Positions 49,191 through 60,979 of a stretch of 64,000 nt of DNA are shown here, piece by piece. The translations under genes were made by a program, and so were the position numbers. The DNA is from Pholis gunnellus. Taxonomy: Eukaryota > Chordata > Actinopteri > Perciformes > Pholidae. Location of the stretch: positions 6,321,968 through 6,385,967 of the forward strand of contig OU342809.1 of NCBI GenBank assembly GCA_910591455.2. The letters are read 5' to 3'. Each line of letters starts with the position of its first letter. Position 1 is the stretch's first letter. The notes beneath the pieces were generated by a model. The model ran no database searches, was not told the DNA's origin, and saw only the letters and a program-made list of their open reading frames with translations.

Positions 49191-49559
49191 TGCCATAAGA
49201 AGTTTGAGTTCAGAATTTGTTGTTTTAACTCTGACTTGTTGAACTGCAGGTTCATCCTGTCTCAGCTGGCGCCGCTGCTGACATTTCAAAGCCGGTGCCA
49301 GCCGGTGCAATGCTACTTTTGCCATGCACCAAATGAGCTGTCTAAACCAGAAAGTCAAAGTGTAGCTGGCATGGAAACAAACAGATCTGTGAGGAGGTAG
49401 CACAGAGAGACAGATTGCTGTGCCGTGTTATATCTGGCCGTTTCACTGAGGCAAGTTAATTTGATTAGGAGTCATTGGGCGAGATTAAAAGCAAAGTTGA
49501 TTGATCAGTTGTTGGGAGAGCGAGCTGACAGGCCCGTGATCCCTTCTCTTCCTTCTCCT

Positions 49560-49591
49560 TCTCCTTCTTCTTCTTCTTCTTCTTCTTCTTT
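49560..49591 (+). repeat. (TTC)n trinucleotide tract
   Basis: About nine TTC units within a longer pyrimidine-rich stretch (49540-49740). Confidence 0.9.
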
Positions 49592-49747
49592 CCCAGCTGC
49601 TCCCTCGTTCTCATTGCTTTTTCAACACAGACCCTCATCTCTTCTTATTTTCCCCATCACGTTCTATTATCTCATCCATGTCTCACTTCTCTCCTTATCT
49701 AACCTCTCCTTCTTATTTTCTTCTCTTTATTGCTCTGTGTGTGTGTT

Positions 49748-49775
<28 letters not shown>
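49748..49775 (+). repeat. 28-base poly-G run
   Basis: Uninterrupted G run directly after a GT repeat; its length is likely unreliable in the assembly. Confidence 0.95.
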
Positions 49776-49779
<4 letters not shown>

Positions 49780-50414
49780 TAAATCAGTGTGTCTGTTTCT
49801 ATTGATCTGACCTGTTTCAACATGCAGCTCAAATGGAGGGAATTTCTTGTTTTCTTTCTTCCTGACTGTTAGCAGCAAACAGCGGCATATACGGCATATT
49901 TATACCCAGAGTGCAGAATCTGCTGCTTTGTGAGCAGGTGCGTTGGGTTTGCTGTTTGTGTCCAGCTGGGGACACAGAGGAGGCTGACTGTAGTGTCTGT
50001 TTCCTCCCTAGTCACAGCGATTTTTGGGGACCGTGCTCCAGACCACAGAGAAACCAAAGACACAAAGACACTGTGCACACACTGTGCATACTGACTCTTA
50101 GAACTACGATGGGATTACTGGACTAATTGAAAATGGAAGGAGGTTGGTTCACACGTTCAGTTTCTATCTGTGTATGAAGAACAGAGTGAAACCATATTCT
50201 TAATGTAAAGTTATTCCTATTGATGTGTTTAAATCAGTCATGCTGTTCCGATTAACAATCAGAATTGCAAAACAAAATGTTCTTGATTATTAAGGGGTTG
50301 AAGTCATTGTTGTCATTTACTGTATGAAACATAACAATTTGACGGAAACATATTAGGTGAAGAATCTAGTTTGCTGAGTTGTTGTGGGTGACAAACAAAT
50401 TAAGTTTGAACCGT

Positions 50415-50545
50415 AAGTGGCTGCATTTATATAGCGCTTTGACCAGAAAGGCTTTACAATTTGCCTTTCATCCACCCACTCACACGCACACTCGCCATAC
50501 AAGGCGCTGGCTTAATCATTGGAAGCAATGTGAGGTTCAGGCTGT
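50415..50545. repeat. Interspersed repeat fragment (tatatagcgcttt type)
   Basis: Starts with ctgcatttatatagcgcttt and continues through aggctttacaatttgcc, cccactcacacgcacac and aaggcgctggc to gaagcaatgtgaggttcag. This is a common teleost repeat in diverged form and may be related to the fragment at 10135-10255. Confidence 0.5.
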
Positions 50546-51052
50546 GGTCGGTCGTGTTCTTTTGTTAAGGAAGGTTCCTAACTGAGTGAAATAACCTGTA
50601 AGTATCTGCTGTCAGTGGCAGCCTTGATAAGAGCTGGCTGAACTCTCTAAATGCTCAGAAAAGGTGCTTCCGTGCTTCCAACCTTTACAACCTTTCGGTC
50701 AAAACTATTGCCAGGAAAGTGTATAAAAGGCAGGTCCATTGTTAAAAACTCCACAGGTTGTCAGAGGTAAAGATGGAATTTATACGTTTAAACCACTAGT
50801 TGTTATGACAACATTCAGAGAGACTGAGGTTATTTCATTTTCCACATTGAAACACATGATGCATGATTATTAACTCTGACTTTTCCTTTTTGTTGTTGTT
50901 TTTTTCTTGAGAGCCTCATTACTGATCTGGAAAAAATCACAGGCTCCCTTCCATTGCATTACTCACATGCCACTTAACGCTCATCACAGCCTGTTTCGCA
51001 CGCTGACATTGTGACAAGATATTCATTTCATGCATATCTCGGTAATTAAAAC

Positions 51053-51054
<2 letters not shown>

Positions 51055-51084
<30 letters not shown>
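51055..51084 (+). repeat. 30-base poly-C run
   Basis: Uninterrupted C run followed by a short CA repeat to about 51098. Confidence 0.95.
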
Positions 51085-52449
51085 ACACACACACACAACG
51101 TCTTTCTGTGTGCGCTGGAGGAAGACGGCCGCTTCAGGCTTTATGAGCGATGTTATCAGAGACAAGAGTCCCTGCAGCAACGGTGAGATAAATCTAAAGA
51201 AGCGAGAGAGTCTAGATCATGTGGGCAGGAAGATGACTCGTCAGTGGGAAAGCGTTTACGCAAATGCCCACCTTTCCCTTCACTGCTGTGTCTTAATGAG
51301 GTGTCAGCCGATTGGAAAGTCTCCAATCTAAAAGGGAAGATATGACATGTCTGATGATGTCATTGAAATAAGAAATAAGACACAATGGTTTAGGTTGAGG
51401 CCAGTGTACTTCTTGCTCCACTTCTTCTGGTTTCATCTGAATCATTGCAGTTAAAAAAGATGTGAACATTACAGGTCCACATTACTGTTTTCCTTCTCTG
51501 ATTATGAATGTCCAATCAAAGCCGATGGTAAATGTAGTCCACTGAAGAAACAGATACCCTACTGCATGCTATAGTGACCTGGAAAGCCGATTTCTCCTGT
51601 TGTGTCTAAATGTACCACAATGCATTGCGGGCAAACGACGAGTTCACTACGTCTGATAAAGAAACAAACTCACAAAATGTAACACAAGTGAAGAGAACAA
51701 AGGATGTTTTTGAGCGCCATTGCGCCCCACAGCTGCCAAAGCTGAAGCAGCACTCTGTAGTTCTTTCTTGTCGGCCTTTTTCACACTAAATCCCTAACTC
51801 AGATAAATAGAGATGAGGTTGAAAATCTCCACATTTTTTCCTTCTGTCTGTTTGCGTCGTACCATCTTCCTTATCACACTGTCTGAGACACTTCTGCATA
51901 GATGGCATTTGTCAGATGGTGTCACGAGATATAGGAACGAGAGGGGAGATAACGAGCAGCAAAGGTCACAAGCTAAATTATGTTCTTCTCTGTCGAAGGC
52001 AGCGTGTTGGAGATCCACCTGAAAGTTGTGAATTTGACAACTCTTAACAATACCTGCTTTTGTGAACCATAAGTCACCAATTTCAAAATCGATTTAAAGA
52101 AACATAACATGGAACATAACAGCTGATGTCGAATATGTGATACTTGAGTTCATCTGACAGGGCTGAGGGGTTATCTCAGACGACTATATTGGGAATAATT
52201 GCACTTTTTTCGACAAATGATCACCAACGCCACCTCGAGCCCACTGAGGCGCCGGAGCGCCCACGCTGCCTCATTGTTATTTACTAAATCTGTCTGAAAC
52301 ATTGTCTTGCTCTATCTCTCTCTTGTTCTTTCCCCTCCTTGATCCTTCCTCCTCTTCTTCCTTCTCTTGAGATGCCCCTGGACCAACACTCATATGTTAC
52401 CTTAAGCCGGGCTGAGCCAAGCTGATCTGAACGATGCCGGGCCGGGTTT

Positions 52450-52474
52450 GGGGGGGGCGGGGGGGGGGGGGGGG
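52450..52474 (+). repeat. G-rich homopolymer tract
   Basis: Eight G, one C, then sixteen G. Confidence 0.93.
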
Positions 52475-53887
52475 TTGGTTGGTGCTCACACTCTGCTAGA
52501 GATCCCCCACGCTTTGCTAATGGCACATCAGCATCCGTCAGTGGGCCCTGCACTGCGTCAGCCACTTTAATTGGCCTGCATGGCCGTTGCCTGCAAACCG
52601 CTCAGCAGAATTGAGTCCCCCCCCCCCAACCTCCAGCCCTTTTCTATATCATTAGTGTAATGCTCCCATTTCCCCCGAGTCACCAAGATATGGGGAGATT
52701 CCAACAAGCGGGGGAGCAGGAGGAAGGAGGGGAGGTTGGGTGGAGAAAAATGACTCACACACCATCGCCCACCGTTTTTTATTTTTATTATTTTGCTGTT
52801 TGCAGAGTGAGAGTGGGGCGCAGGAAAATATTGTTCTCTTTCGTTTCGTGGAGGAAAAAAGGCCCTGCTGCTGTTTTATGAAAACTGAATTGATTTGACT
52901 AAACTAAAAAAATCAAAAATCAAAGAACTATATGCTCCTATGGTGAATGTACAATCACGGAATTCTCCCAGAAGCCTAGTATAATTAGTCAAAGCAGTAT
53001 AATTAGAAAACTAATAGTATGTCTTTCCTGTGTACGATACATTTCATCTCTGTTGATATAAAAAGCAAGCCAGTAGTCAGTTGTTTCATTGTTGAATTTC
53101 CCGAGGGCCCCAGACTATGATGGGCCCCAAAATTCACAGCTCCGTCTGTCACAGTCCTCGACATTTTCAGTGGAATTGCTTAAGTAGGAACAAAAACAAC
53201 AACAGATTTCTGACAAAGTGCAGTCACTGGAACAGTTTGAGATTTTACCGATTCATTGTATTGTTTGTATAGAATATGCTCTCAAACACCAGCATCAGTA
53301 ATTAGTCACCTTTAACACTTGTGGTCTTATAAATAAAGACTGTTGCCTCCGAAACAAAGACTTAAGTAGCATGAATAAATCTCTGACCGAATTGTCAGCA
53401 GTTGAATTGCATTGTGGGTAATGCAGGCGGCAGGTTTTGATATGAGGAACAAGAATGTGTGGAATTAAGAAGACAGTATCTCTGGTTCTGCTTTTAAAAT
53501 ATGTGAATCCGACAATATTATAGAAGGGTAATGCAAAATCAGTGCTAAATAAATTACTCTTTTAAACTAGGGTCTCAATCTTTACTTGACCTTAACCGTA
53601 AGTAGTTTTAATTACCTAAACCTAATCAAAGGATCGAGCTCGAGACATTATAAGGATGATAAGTTTTCCAAAGTGTTATTACTTGTATGAAAAGGTTATT
53701 GAATTATACTCTGCAAAACATAATTAATTCCCTCTGCTGAGTGTTCAATACATTATAGCTGAAAATCAACCCAAATATTATTCTGGATGATGAACCAGAA
53801 TTACATTTTTAATTAATTCTATTCTTTAGTTCATTCTAAGCTCTGGTTGTCAGACTTTACTCTGTTGGATGTTGTTTTTTTCTCCAG

Positions 53888-53948
53888 GCTGGCTGCAGCA
53901 CCATGTCCTCCGCTGAAACTGGGGATATATCAGGCTACCATCTGAGTG
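53888..53948 (+). CDS. syt12: syt12 first coding exon (5' UTR 53888-53902, residues 1-15)
   Basis: The acceptor ttttttctccag is followed by 15 non-coding bases, then ATG at 53903 with A at -3. It encodes 15 codons ending in YHLS plus the first base of the next codon, and the donor is g|gtgagt at 53949. The YHLS ending followed by V in the next exon matches the mammalian SYT12 N-terminus (YHLSV). The first 11 residues differ from mammals. The open frame continues into the intron, but that extension is not coding. Confidence 0.85.
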
Positions 53949-54681
53949 GTGAGTGGACAGTTCCAGCATATCCCTTTACTGTTTTGTTCTGCATGCGTGT
54001 CCTTGTTTGGGTTAATGGATGTGATTGTATCCACACTGTTGTAATTGTATTTGAGTGTGTATATCAGTATGAGAGTATTTGTATATCCTTGCATTTATGT
54101 TTCTGCTTGCAGGTTATTTGACAGCTATTGTCACCTCCGTGCACCATCTTTACAACTCCTCTGGCCTCGTCTGGAAGGCCATCGATGTTACAAGACATTT
54201 TGACTTGCCCTGTAATTGGCTTATCTCTTGTGTTAAAAAAAAAAAGTAGGGATAAAGCTGTCAAAGTCCCCCACAGAGGCAATTCATCTTGAGAAAGCCA
54301 GCTCGGCACAGGCTCATAATCCATCTCTAAAATGCAACATGAGATGTTTTGATTTTTAAGAGCGGCCTTTCAATTTTGTCCCAAACTATTATTTGATTTA
54401 CGTAAAACTTTATACATCCTGAATGCTCCCAAAGTCATCTCACTGCTCAGTGCTAAATGACAAGGCCTGGAACAGACTGATTGTGCTCAGTGAATGTGAG
54501 CTTGTTAAGACTCTCACTGATCTTAAAATATCTGTCCTGGGTTTCTCCCAAACTTCCACCAGTGATCAAACTCCTCCATCACATTTCAAATACAGACGGT
54601 TATGAAGCCAAACATCATGCTACCTTTGATGAAATGGAAGTAAGGATAGCTTGAAGCACTTGTTTTGTGTACCTGTTTCAG

Positions 54682-54875
54682 TGGTGCGTAACCCACCCGG
54701 CTGGGAGGTGGGAATCTACCTGGTGGGCTTCCTCGTGCTACTGGCCGTGGCCGGGATCAACATCTGGAAGTTGTGGAAATCTGGAACGTTCCCCGCGCCG
54801 TCCCCCTTCCCCAACTTTGACTATCGATATCTGCAAGAAAAATATGGAACCTCCTTCTCAGAAGCCAGACAAAAG
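54682..54875 (+). CDS. syt12: syt12 coding exon 2 (residues 16-80): transmembrane anchor
   Basis: The acceptor tacctgtttcag|tgg completes Val16 and continues VRNPPGWEVG. A hydrophobic segment at about residues 26-44 (GIYLVGFLVLLAVAGINIW) is the single membrane anchor, followed by KLWKSGTFPAPSPFPNFDYRYLQ, nearly identical in form to mammalian SYT12. There is no signal peptide, as expected for a synaptotagmin with its N-terminus in the vesicle lumen. It ends RQK at the donor aaaag|gtatac in phase 0. Confidence 0.95.
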
Positions 54876-55850
54876 GTATACCTTGATATTGCTTCTCAGA
54901 AATATTAGTGTTGTGCGTAAAAATATATATATATATCTCTAAAAGGCAGGGAGATGAGAGGTTTAGTGAGGTTGAAGTTAGTGGTAAAATCAAGCAGCTT
55001 GGAGCAAGTGGTGAGCAATCATGTGGGACGGAGGGTCGAGACGTCTGAGGGTTTTCTTTCCAATTGAAGACGGCAGCAGCTGATTTCAAAGAAAGGTTTC
55101 CTGTGGCCGAAGCGCTTTTGGTTTTTTGAAATTCACTGCTTTTAGTTGCACCTTCAGAGTCTTGGGCCACAATGACACATGATTGACTATCTCTACATCG
55201 TTTAGGAAAACACGCTTTAACCAAAGTAATTTCTGAGATCTGAGAACATGACGACATTAATGCAAAGAAAGTTTAATGGCGCAAGACACACAAGCAGGAC
55301 AATCACCTTTGTTTTTTCGTCCAAATCACTTTGGCTAACCTGATCATCTGACGTGTTTCTTGCCCATAGCGTTCTTGTTAGCGATGTCACAGTGTTTCCA
55401 GATCTCACCAGCTACTTCGACGAGTACAATGTTATTGATAACTATAAGGTCACGCGAAGAGTGTGGACACTGCCAAGGCCAATCCGCTCCAACATTGTAT
55501 GGGTTTTACCTTGACCTACGCTAAAATGTCTGGCCCGAATTTCATGAAACTTGGTGGATGGGTGCATCCACCAAGTTTCATGAAATTCGGGCCAGACATT
55601 TTTCTGTAATCCTGGAAAACACTGGTAGCAACAAGCTGAAAGTGGAGCATTTAGCTGCTTAAGCGCATTTCCCTCAATAGTTGGTAGAGACCAAAAACAG
55701 AGCTAAAGGAGTGACATAACTCCAAGTGAATGCTGATGATTCTCTCAAACTACCGGATGTGTGAATAGTTTTTCCTGTATTGCAAACAGTTTACAGTTAG
55801 TTTTCCATCTCAGTACCCTTAAAATGTCGTTACTTAACTCCTCCCTGAAG
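54876..55850 (+). other. syt12: syt12 intron between coding exons 2 and 3
   Basis: Bounded by GT (54876) and a non-canonical-looking but valid AG (AAG, 55850). It carries the long perfect hairpin at 55523-55602. Confidence 0.75.
55523..55602. repeat. Perfect 38-bp inverted repeat with 4-base loop
   Basis: The left arm 55523-55560 (aaaatgtctggcccgaattt...) is the exact reverse complement of the right arm 55565-55602, around the loop ggtg. It lies in the syt12 intron before coding exon 3. Such a perfect fold-back usually comes from a mobile-element fragment copied in inverted orientation. The arm contains atttcatgaaacttggtgga, a string also seen in fish interspersed repeats. Confidence 0.9.
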
Positions 55851-56255
55851 CGAGTGGCTGCCAACAACCACCGGCGGACCTCCACCACCTCCAGCCGCAA
55901 ACCCAGCCTGGCCCTCGGCGACACCCAGGACTGTTTCAGGGATCTGGGCCACCTGGAGCTGATGAGCAGGGAGCTGGACCCGACCGGCATGGCCCAGCTC
56001 AACCGATCCATCTCCACCGACTCGCTCAGCTCCATCTCCTCCATCGCAAACAACTTCGGCCACGACTTCACGGTCGGCCAGCTGGAGGTGACGCTCGAGT
56101 TTGAGCCGCCCAGGCATCCGGGCCAGGGGCCGGGACTGCTCCACATCACTCTGCACCAGGGCAAAGACCTGCTGGAGAGGGAGGAGGGAGACTTCCCCCG
56201 CTGCTTCATCAGAGTCTCCCTGGGCCCAGATGAGATCAGTGTGGGAGTCACAAGG
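55851..56255 (+). CDS. syt12: syt12 coding exon 3 (residues 81-215): Ser-rich linker and first part of C2A
   Basis: The acceptor is the less common AAG (ctcctccctgaag|cgagtg), chosen because it joins RQK to RVAANN as in mammalian SYT12 and stays in frame. A CAG 38 bases upstream would bring in an immediate stop. The linker contains RKPSL and NRSISTDSLSSISS, the latter matching the mammalian SADSLNSISS block; RKPSL fits a basophilic kinase consensus. C2A begins at about residue 153 (FTVGQLEVTLEF). In its first Ca2+ loop the usual SDPYV block is replaced by DFPRCF, so an aspartate ligand is missing. The donor is acaagg|gtaagg, phase 0. Confidence 0.93.
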
Positions 56256-58766
56256 GTAAGGAAGCTGTTGTCTTTTTGTGCTTGTACAACTATGTGTGTG
56301 GTTCCCCTCGGTATGAGGAGCTACTTGGCCTTGAGCGTGAACGACTTTGGAAATAGTAGTCCTGCAAAAGACTGGAACTTACCAGCTTAAACTGGAACTT
56401 CCAACCACATCTCATGGTCTGATCATGCCATGAGATCATCACCTGGTGGACAAAGTTGTTGCTCTCTGAATAGTGGGATAGAGTTTAAGGAATGAATCAC
56501 TTCAAGGTACCCTGCAGTGTTTTAAGAGTGGTTTCCTGAGTACACATGTGCATGCCTATGCAGGTTACGCATTGCACATTACCGCCCATGGTGTTATATT
56601 CTACTAATCTACAGCGTGGTAGTAATCAAGAAGCAAAGCATTGCTGTAATAAAATAACAGGTTTGAAAAATACATTCAACACATTTGTTATATCTCAAGG
56701 ATACTCACATTGTATTGTTGTAGATATCTGCTCCAAATGCAATCAGGACAATACATCTAATAGTAATTGAGACATTTCAGTCTGGACCAAAGCGATGGAC
56801 AGGCCACGCCACAAAAAATTACCATTGCAACAGTTCAAAACTTTACTAGGTTACAAATTGATGGTCATAAAGACAAAAACAGCAAATCCCCACTTCGGCA
56901 CTACAGTGTGTGCTTGTAAGTGGGAATACACGTGCAAACATGGCTATATGCTGATGCCAATGTTAAGTAGAGGCAATGCCTTTTTTTAGTGGTTCAAACT
57001 TATGATCATTGTATAATTTAGGCATCATTAAAGTTCCTTGTTAAAGACTTTCAGCATAACCGCCATTAGAGACTACTAATGGGGCAGAAATTCAGGACTG
57101 AAGAGGAAAAATAAAAATAAAAAAGCTTATCAGATGGTTGATTAGCTGTTAAAGCTGTGACGACTGAACTAGTTCAAAGGACTGAAGATAAAAGTGGTTC
57201 CTGACGTTGATGGAGTTGACGCTGTCTTGCTCAGGAGGAAGCTTTTGCTCACTTGAACCGTGTTGAAGATTTGAACCCTGGCTGAATTCTAGACAGAGAC
57301 AGTGATCAGTCCCACGGGATGAGAGGCTTGATCCTGCAGCTTGACAAGCCAATCCGTTCCTGTCTGACGGAAGAGCCCGTTTCATTTACTTGAGGGGCGA
57401 GCCCTCTGGGAGCTGGATGTAGTCAGGAAGGTTGTTTCCACATCCTTTACCTTCATCGGGAGTAGATGTGATTCACTTTCAGCTCACTCAGGCTCTAATT
57501 TAACCTGTGTTTACCTGCTTTCTAGGTTATGAATATGATGATATTACGTCTCATGCTGTTTTTACGATGATAGGATTTGTAACGGCCCTAATTATGAGTA
57601 GTGATTGCTTTCCAGTTCACTCAGTTTAAAATGTTGATGCTTCAAGTCACAATATAATAAATGTGTGTGAAAGTTAGATGACAAGGTTGGATGATGTGAA
57701 AATATAGAAAATACCATGAGACAGTATAAAACCATACTATATCGGGTGTAAAAGACCTTCAGGGGCAGCAAATCAATGAGCAAGACAATGTGATGAGGTA
57801 CATACATTTTTGGGGGATTTCTTTTTGTGGAGAAACATTTTACATAAGCTGTTCCTCAATTAAAATACCACAAAAATGTACATTGTCATTATTTATATCA
57901 CAATATGAACTTTAATATATTGTGATATAAGATTTCTGTTTATTTATACAAAATAAAAAAAGATTGATAATTATGATCAAACTAAAAAAACTAACGGTAT
58001 CTGACTCTAACTACTTCTTAATCTTCACACATTACATTATATTTTTGTTTTTAAATTCTGTGCTTGTGTCTTTTGTCTCATCATTTTGATTAACAATGAG
58101 TAGTTATATTCTTAACATCCATATTCTCCACTAAAAACAACTTCATGAAAAGCTTGAATCTAAGGTGAAGGGACAGTTCAGACAGGAAGAGAACGGGGGG
58201 ACATTCCTCCATCTGCTGCACCTGCCGCTCGCCTTCTGCTCTTAGAGAGACGCTGCCAGACAATCCACTAATTCCTGCCCGGCTGTGAGTCACCGTCCTC
58301 TCGCCTCGTGTGGACGCGGTCTAGTTTGTGCAGGCTGACGGGGACGGCACACAAACTCACCAGGGGTGTCCCCTTACCTGAGCGTGTTGTTGTGTTGTAT
58401 TAATGCGTTCAGGCTGGGTGTTATAGTAATGGAAGCAGCGGATCCCTCTTTAATGTCGAAGAGTGGCAAAGACCAAAGAAATGCTGACATCGGCTTCTCT
58501 CGCCCTAATGGTCAAGCCAGCTTCTCTCTCTCTCTCCCCTCCTCCTCCCTCTCTGTTTTCCTGTGCTTTCTCTTGCTCGTTTTCTCCTCTCTGTTGTCAC
58601 TGTTTTTGTTTTCGCCCATCACCCGTCTATCACTCCCTCTTTCATCAGATTTTGCCCCCTCATCTCTTTTTCTCTCCATTAATTTGCCTTTTCTTGCTTT
58701 TGTTTTGCCTGTAATAATGTGCATGCCACTCTTCTCTCATTCTCCCTTTCTCTGTCTTCCGTAGAG

Positions 58767-58793
58767 CACACACACACACACACACACACACAC
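58767..58793 (+). repeat. (CA)n microsatellite
   Basis: About 13 CA units after a long pyrimidine-rich stretch. Confidence 0.93.
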
Positions 58794-59999
58794 TTTTATT
58801 GCCTCATTTTCACCACACACATCGCCATTGTTATCCCCCCCTAAGCAATAAGCCTGACAGTGCAGACGGACTCATATTGTGCATGGAGTGCAGGTCCGTG
58901 TGCTGGGCTGGCAGAGAGACACTGCCCGCTTTGTTTCTTTATTGCACAGCAGATGTTGGTATTAGATGTAAGATTATAGTGCTCTTCGTGCTCTTCATGT
59001 GTTTGATATGAGGGGTAATCCAAGGTCGGCCTCACAGGCTGATCCGCATACCCTGCGCTCTTAATTCACAATTCTTTTATTGTAAAGTGACTTGTTGTTT
59101 TATCGAAAACAACTCCTGCTGAACACATGCTTTTGTTTTATTCTGTTTGACTGTATTTGCATTAAAGTATTGTATTTAGCAGATATATTTAACACTTCAA
59201 GAAAAAACACTTGTGTGAAAAGAGCTATTATAAGATCCACTCTGCTCTGCACATTCGCTAGTTGCCTGGTAACTTCCGACTGCCTGGTAAACCCTCGTTT
59301 CAGCACGTTCTTTACTATAGGATGGCCTGAAATCAGCGTGTGGTCACTGAGGCAGCTGCAGTCTATCACTTCAATCTAAAGTAGTCATGGGGTGCTCTGC
59401 TGGCCGGGCCAAACTGCCTTCAGAATCTGCTTTTCATTGTAAAAGCTGTTTTTGCTGCCAAGAAAATAAATTGAATAGTGACTTGTGATCTGAATCTACT
59501 TGGTTTTGAGGCTGGACGATGAAAAATAAATACATATTTGTTTTCATGTCGTGCAGATTGGTTTGCATGTGTTATTTTCTTATTTCTTTACAGTATGATT
59601 CTGTAGTGCAAATCTCTATTTGCAGCAGAGTGAAAGGAATGTGTTTGGAAATGTGACATGGTGTGAAAAGTATCCACCATGACCTTGTTCTCTTAATGTA
59701 CTGCATGTTCTCAACAATCCAGACACATTCATCAGAAATCTGTAAAAAAATGTTATTCGCTCTCTGCAGAGTCTTCTGCATAATGTCTTCTGATAAACCT
59801 ACACATTTTGTATATTTGATTTGTTGTTGCTCCCAGTATTGAGCTCGGTATAGTTCTGTGGCTTCACTGTCGGTCTATTTTGACTGGTTCTGCCTCACTT
59901 TGAAAAAGAAAAAAAAAATGTCTTGCCTATAGATAATTTGGGTTTTATTTCAATTGCAAGATATTAGACTTGACTAATTTAGTTTACATTTGATTAAAT

Positions 60000-60180
60000 T
60001 AGATTAAACTTTATTGCTTGTGCACACAGTCAGCACCGGTATAACAAAATACGTATCGGCATCTAACCACGACGTGCCAACAGTAGCATAGTGCATATTG
60101 CTATAAAAATGAGGGATGTACACAGAACAATAAGCCAATATGTAGTATCTATGAATGTACATAACTCTACAGCTCCACTC
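60000..60180. repeat. Interspersed repeat fragment (actttattgcttgtgcacac type)
   Basis: Contains aaactttattgcttgtgcac, acagtcagcaccggtataac, gcatagtgcatattgctata and acacagaacaataagccaat in the order of a repeat widely seen in teleosts. Diverged, and no coding potential. Confidence 0.5.
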
Positions 60181-60763
60181 CAATACAATGAAGGTGAATA
60201 TCATTTAGTTTGTGGTGCTGAAAATTGCATTTAAGAAACAGCAGCGAGTCTTTCCAGAAACAATGTCCCTATTGCTATAGATAATCACACACACTGCTAG
60301 TTTAATGGGTATTAGAGTATTTCAAAAACAAAATAAAAAGGTCACCTCATTTGAATTGAGGGAGCAGAAATCTCAGTCTTTTTTATTGTAGTTGTATTGA
60401 CCCTTTAACAGACGTTCTGCTAAATGCAAAGTGTTGGTCATTGTGTGCTTCACAGCCTGACTCTGAAGTCGAGCGAGTCAGGTAGAGGATGAAGACACTA
60501 ACAGATGTTACAGCCTAACACCACATGTTTTCTTGTAAAGTCAGCCTGATTCTTGTGATTTATCTAACAATCTTGCAAAGGAGTTTTTATTACCTCTGTG
60601 TTTATTTTGCCAAAGTCATCAGTAGCAATCAACCCTTACTTAAACTCAGATGACCAACGTGTCTGCTGATGCCTCTCAATCTAACACAAAGTTAAATTAT
60701 CTAAGAGGTGAATGTTAGAAGTAAAAATACCCTTACATTTCAACTGTCTTATGCCTCTCACAG

Positions 60764-60979
60764 ATCCAGACGAATGCATTCACCGTGATTTTTGACCAGC
60801 ACTTCTCCGTCCCCATGGACTCGTCCTTTTTGGAGGAGTACAGCCTACGTTGTGCAGCTTTTGGTATCGACGCTGAGGAGAGAAACATCAGCGCTGGGGT
60901 CGCAGATCTCAAGCTGTCAGACCTGGACCTGACCATCCGACCATTCAACGCCTGGCTCTACCTTCAAGATGTCAATAAG
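60764..60979 (+). CDS. syt12: syt12 coding exon 4 (residues 216-287): rest of C2A
   Basis: The acceptor gcctctcacag|atccag continues IQTNAFTVIFDQHFSVPMD, matching the C2A strands of SYT12. In the second Ca2+ loop the sequence is FGIDAEERNI where Ca2+-binding C2A domains have three aspartates (FDFDRFSKHD in Syt1). Only one of those positions is kept. It ends with WLYLQDVNK at the donor aataag|gtcagt, phase 0. Confidence 0.95.

Larger units (their letters stand above)
44850..53887 (+). other. syt12: Putative syt12 intron 1
   Basis: A 9-kb interval between the inferred non-coding exon donor and the first coding-exon acceptor. It holds several microsatellites, homopolymer runs near 49.75 and 51.06 kb, a tRNA-derived SINE head at 49.12-49.19 kb and a fragment of an interspersed repeat near 50.4 kb. 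No coding exon recognised. Confidence 0.5.
56256..60763 (+). other. syt12: syt12 intron between coding exons 3 and 4
   Basis: Bounded by GT (56256) and AG (60763). It contains a short repeat fragment at about 56765-56810, a pyrimidine-rich tract at 58500-58690, a CA microsatellite at 58767-58793 and a repeat tail at about 60000-60180. No exon recognised. Confidence 0.7.

Noticed and set aside
55523..55602. A possible microRNA precursor
   Set aside because: Perfect 38-bp pairing with a 4-base loop and no bulges is unlike animal pre-miRNAs and fits a repeat fold-back better.
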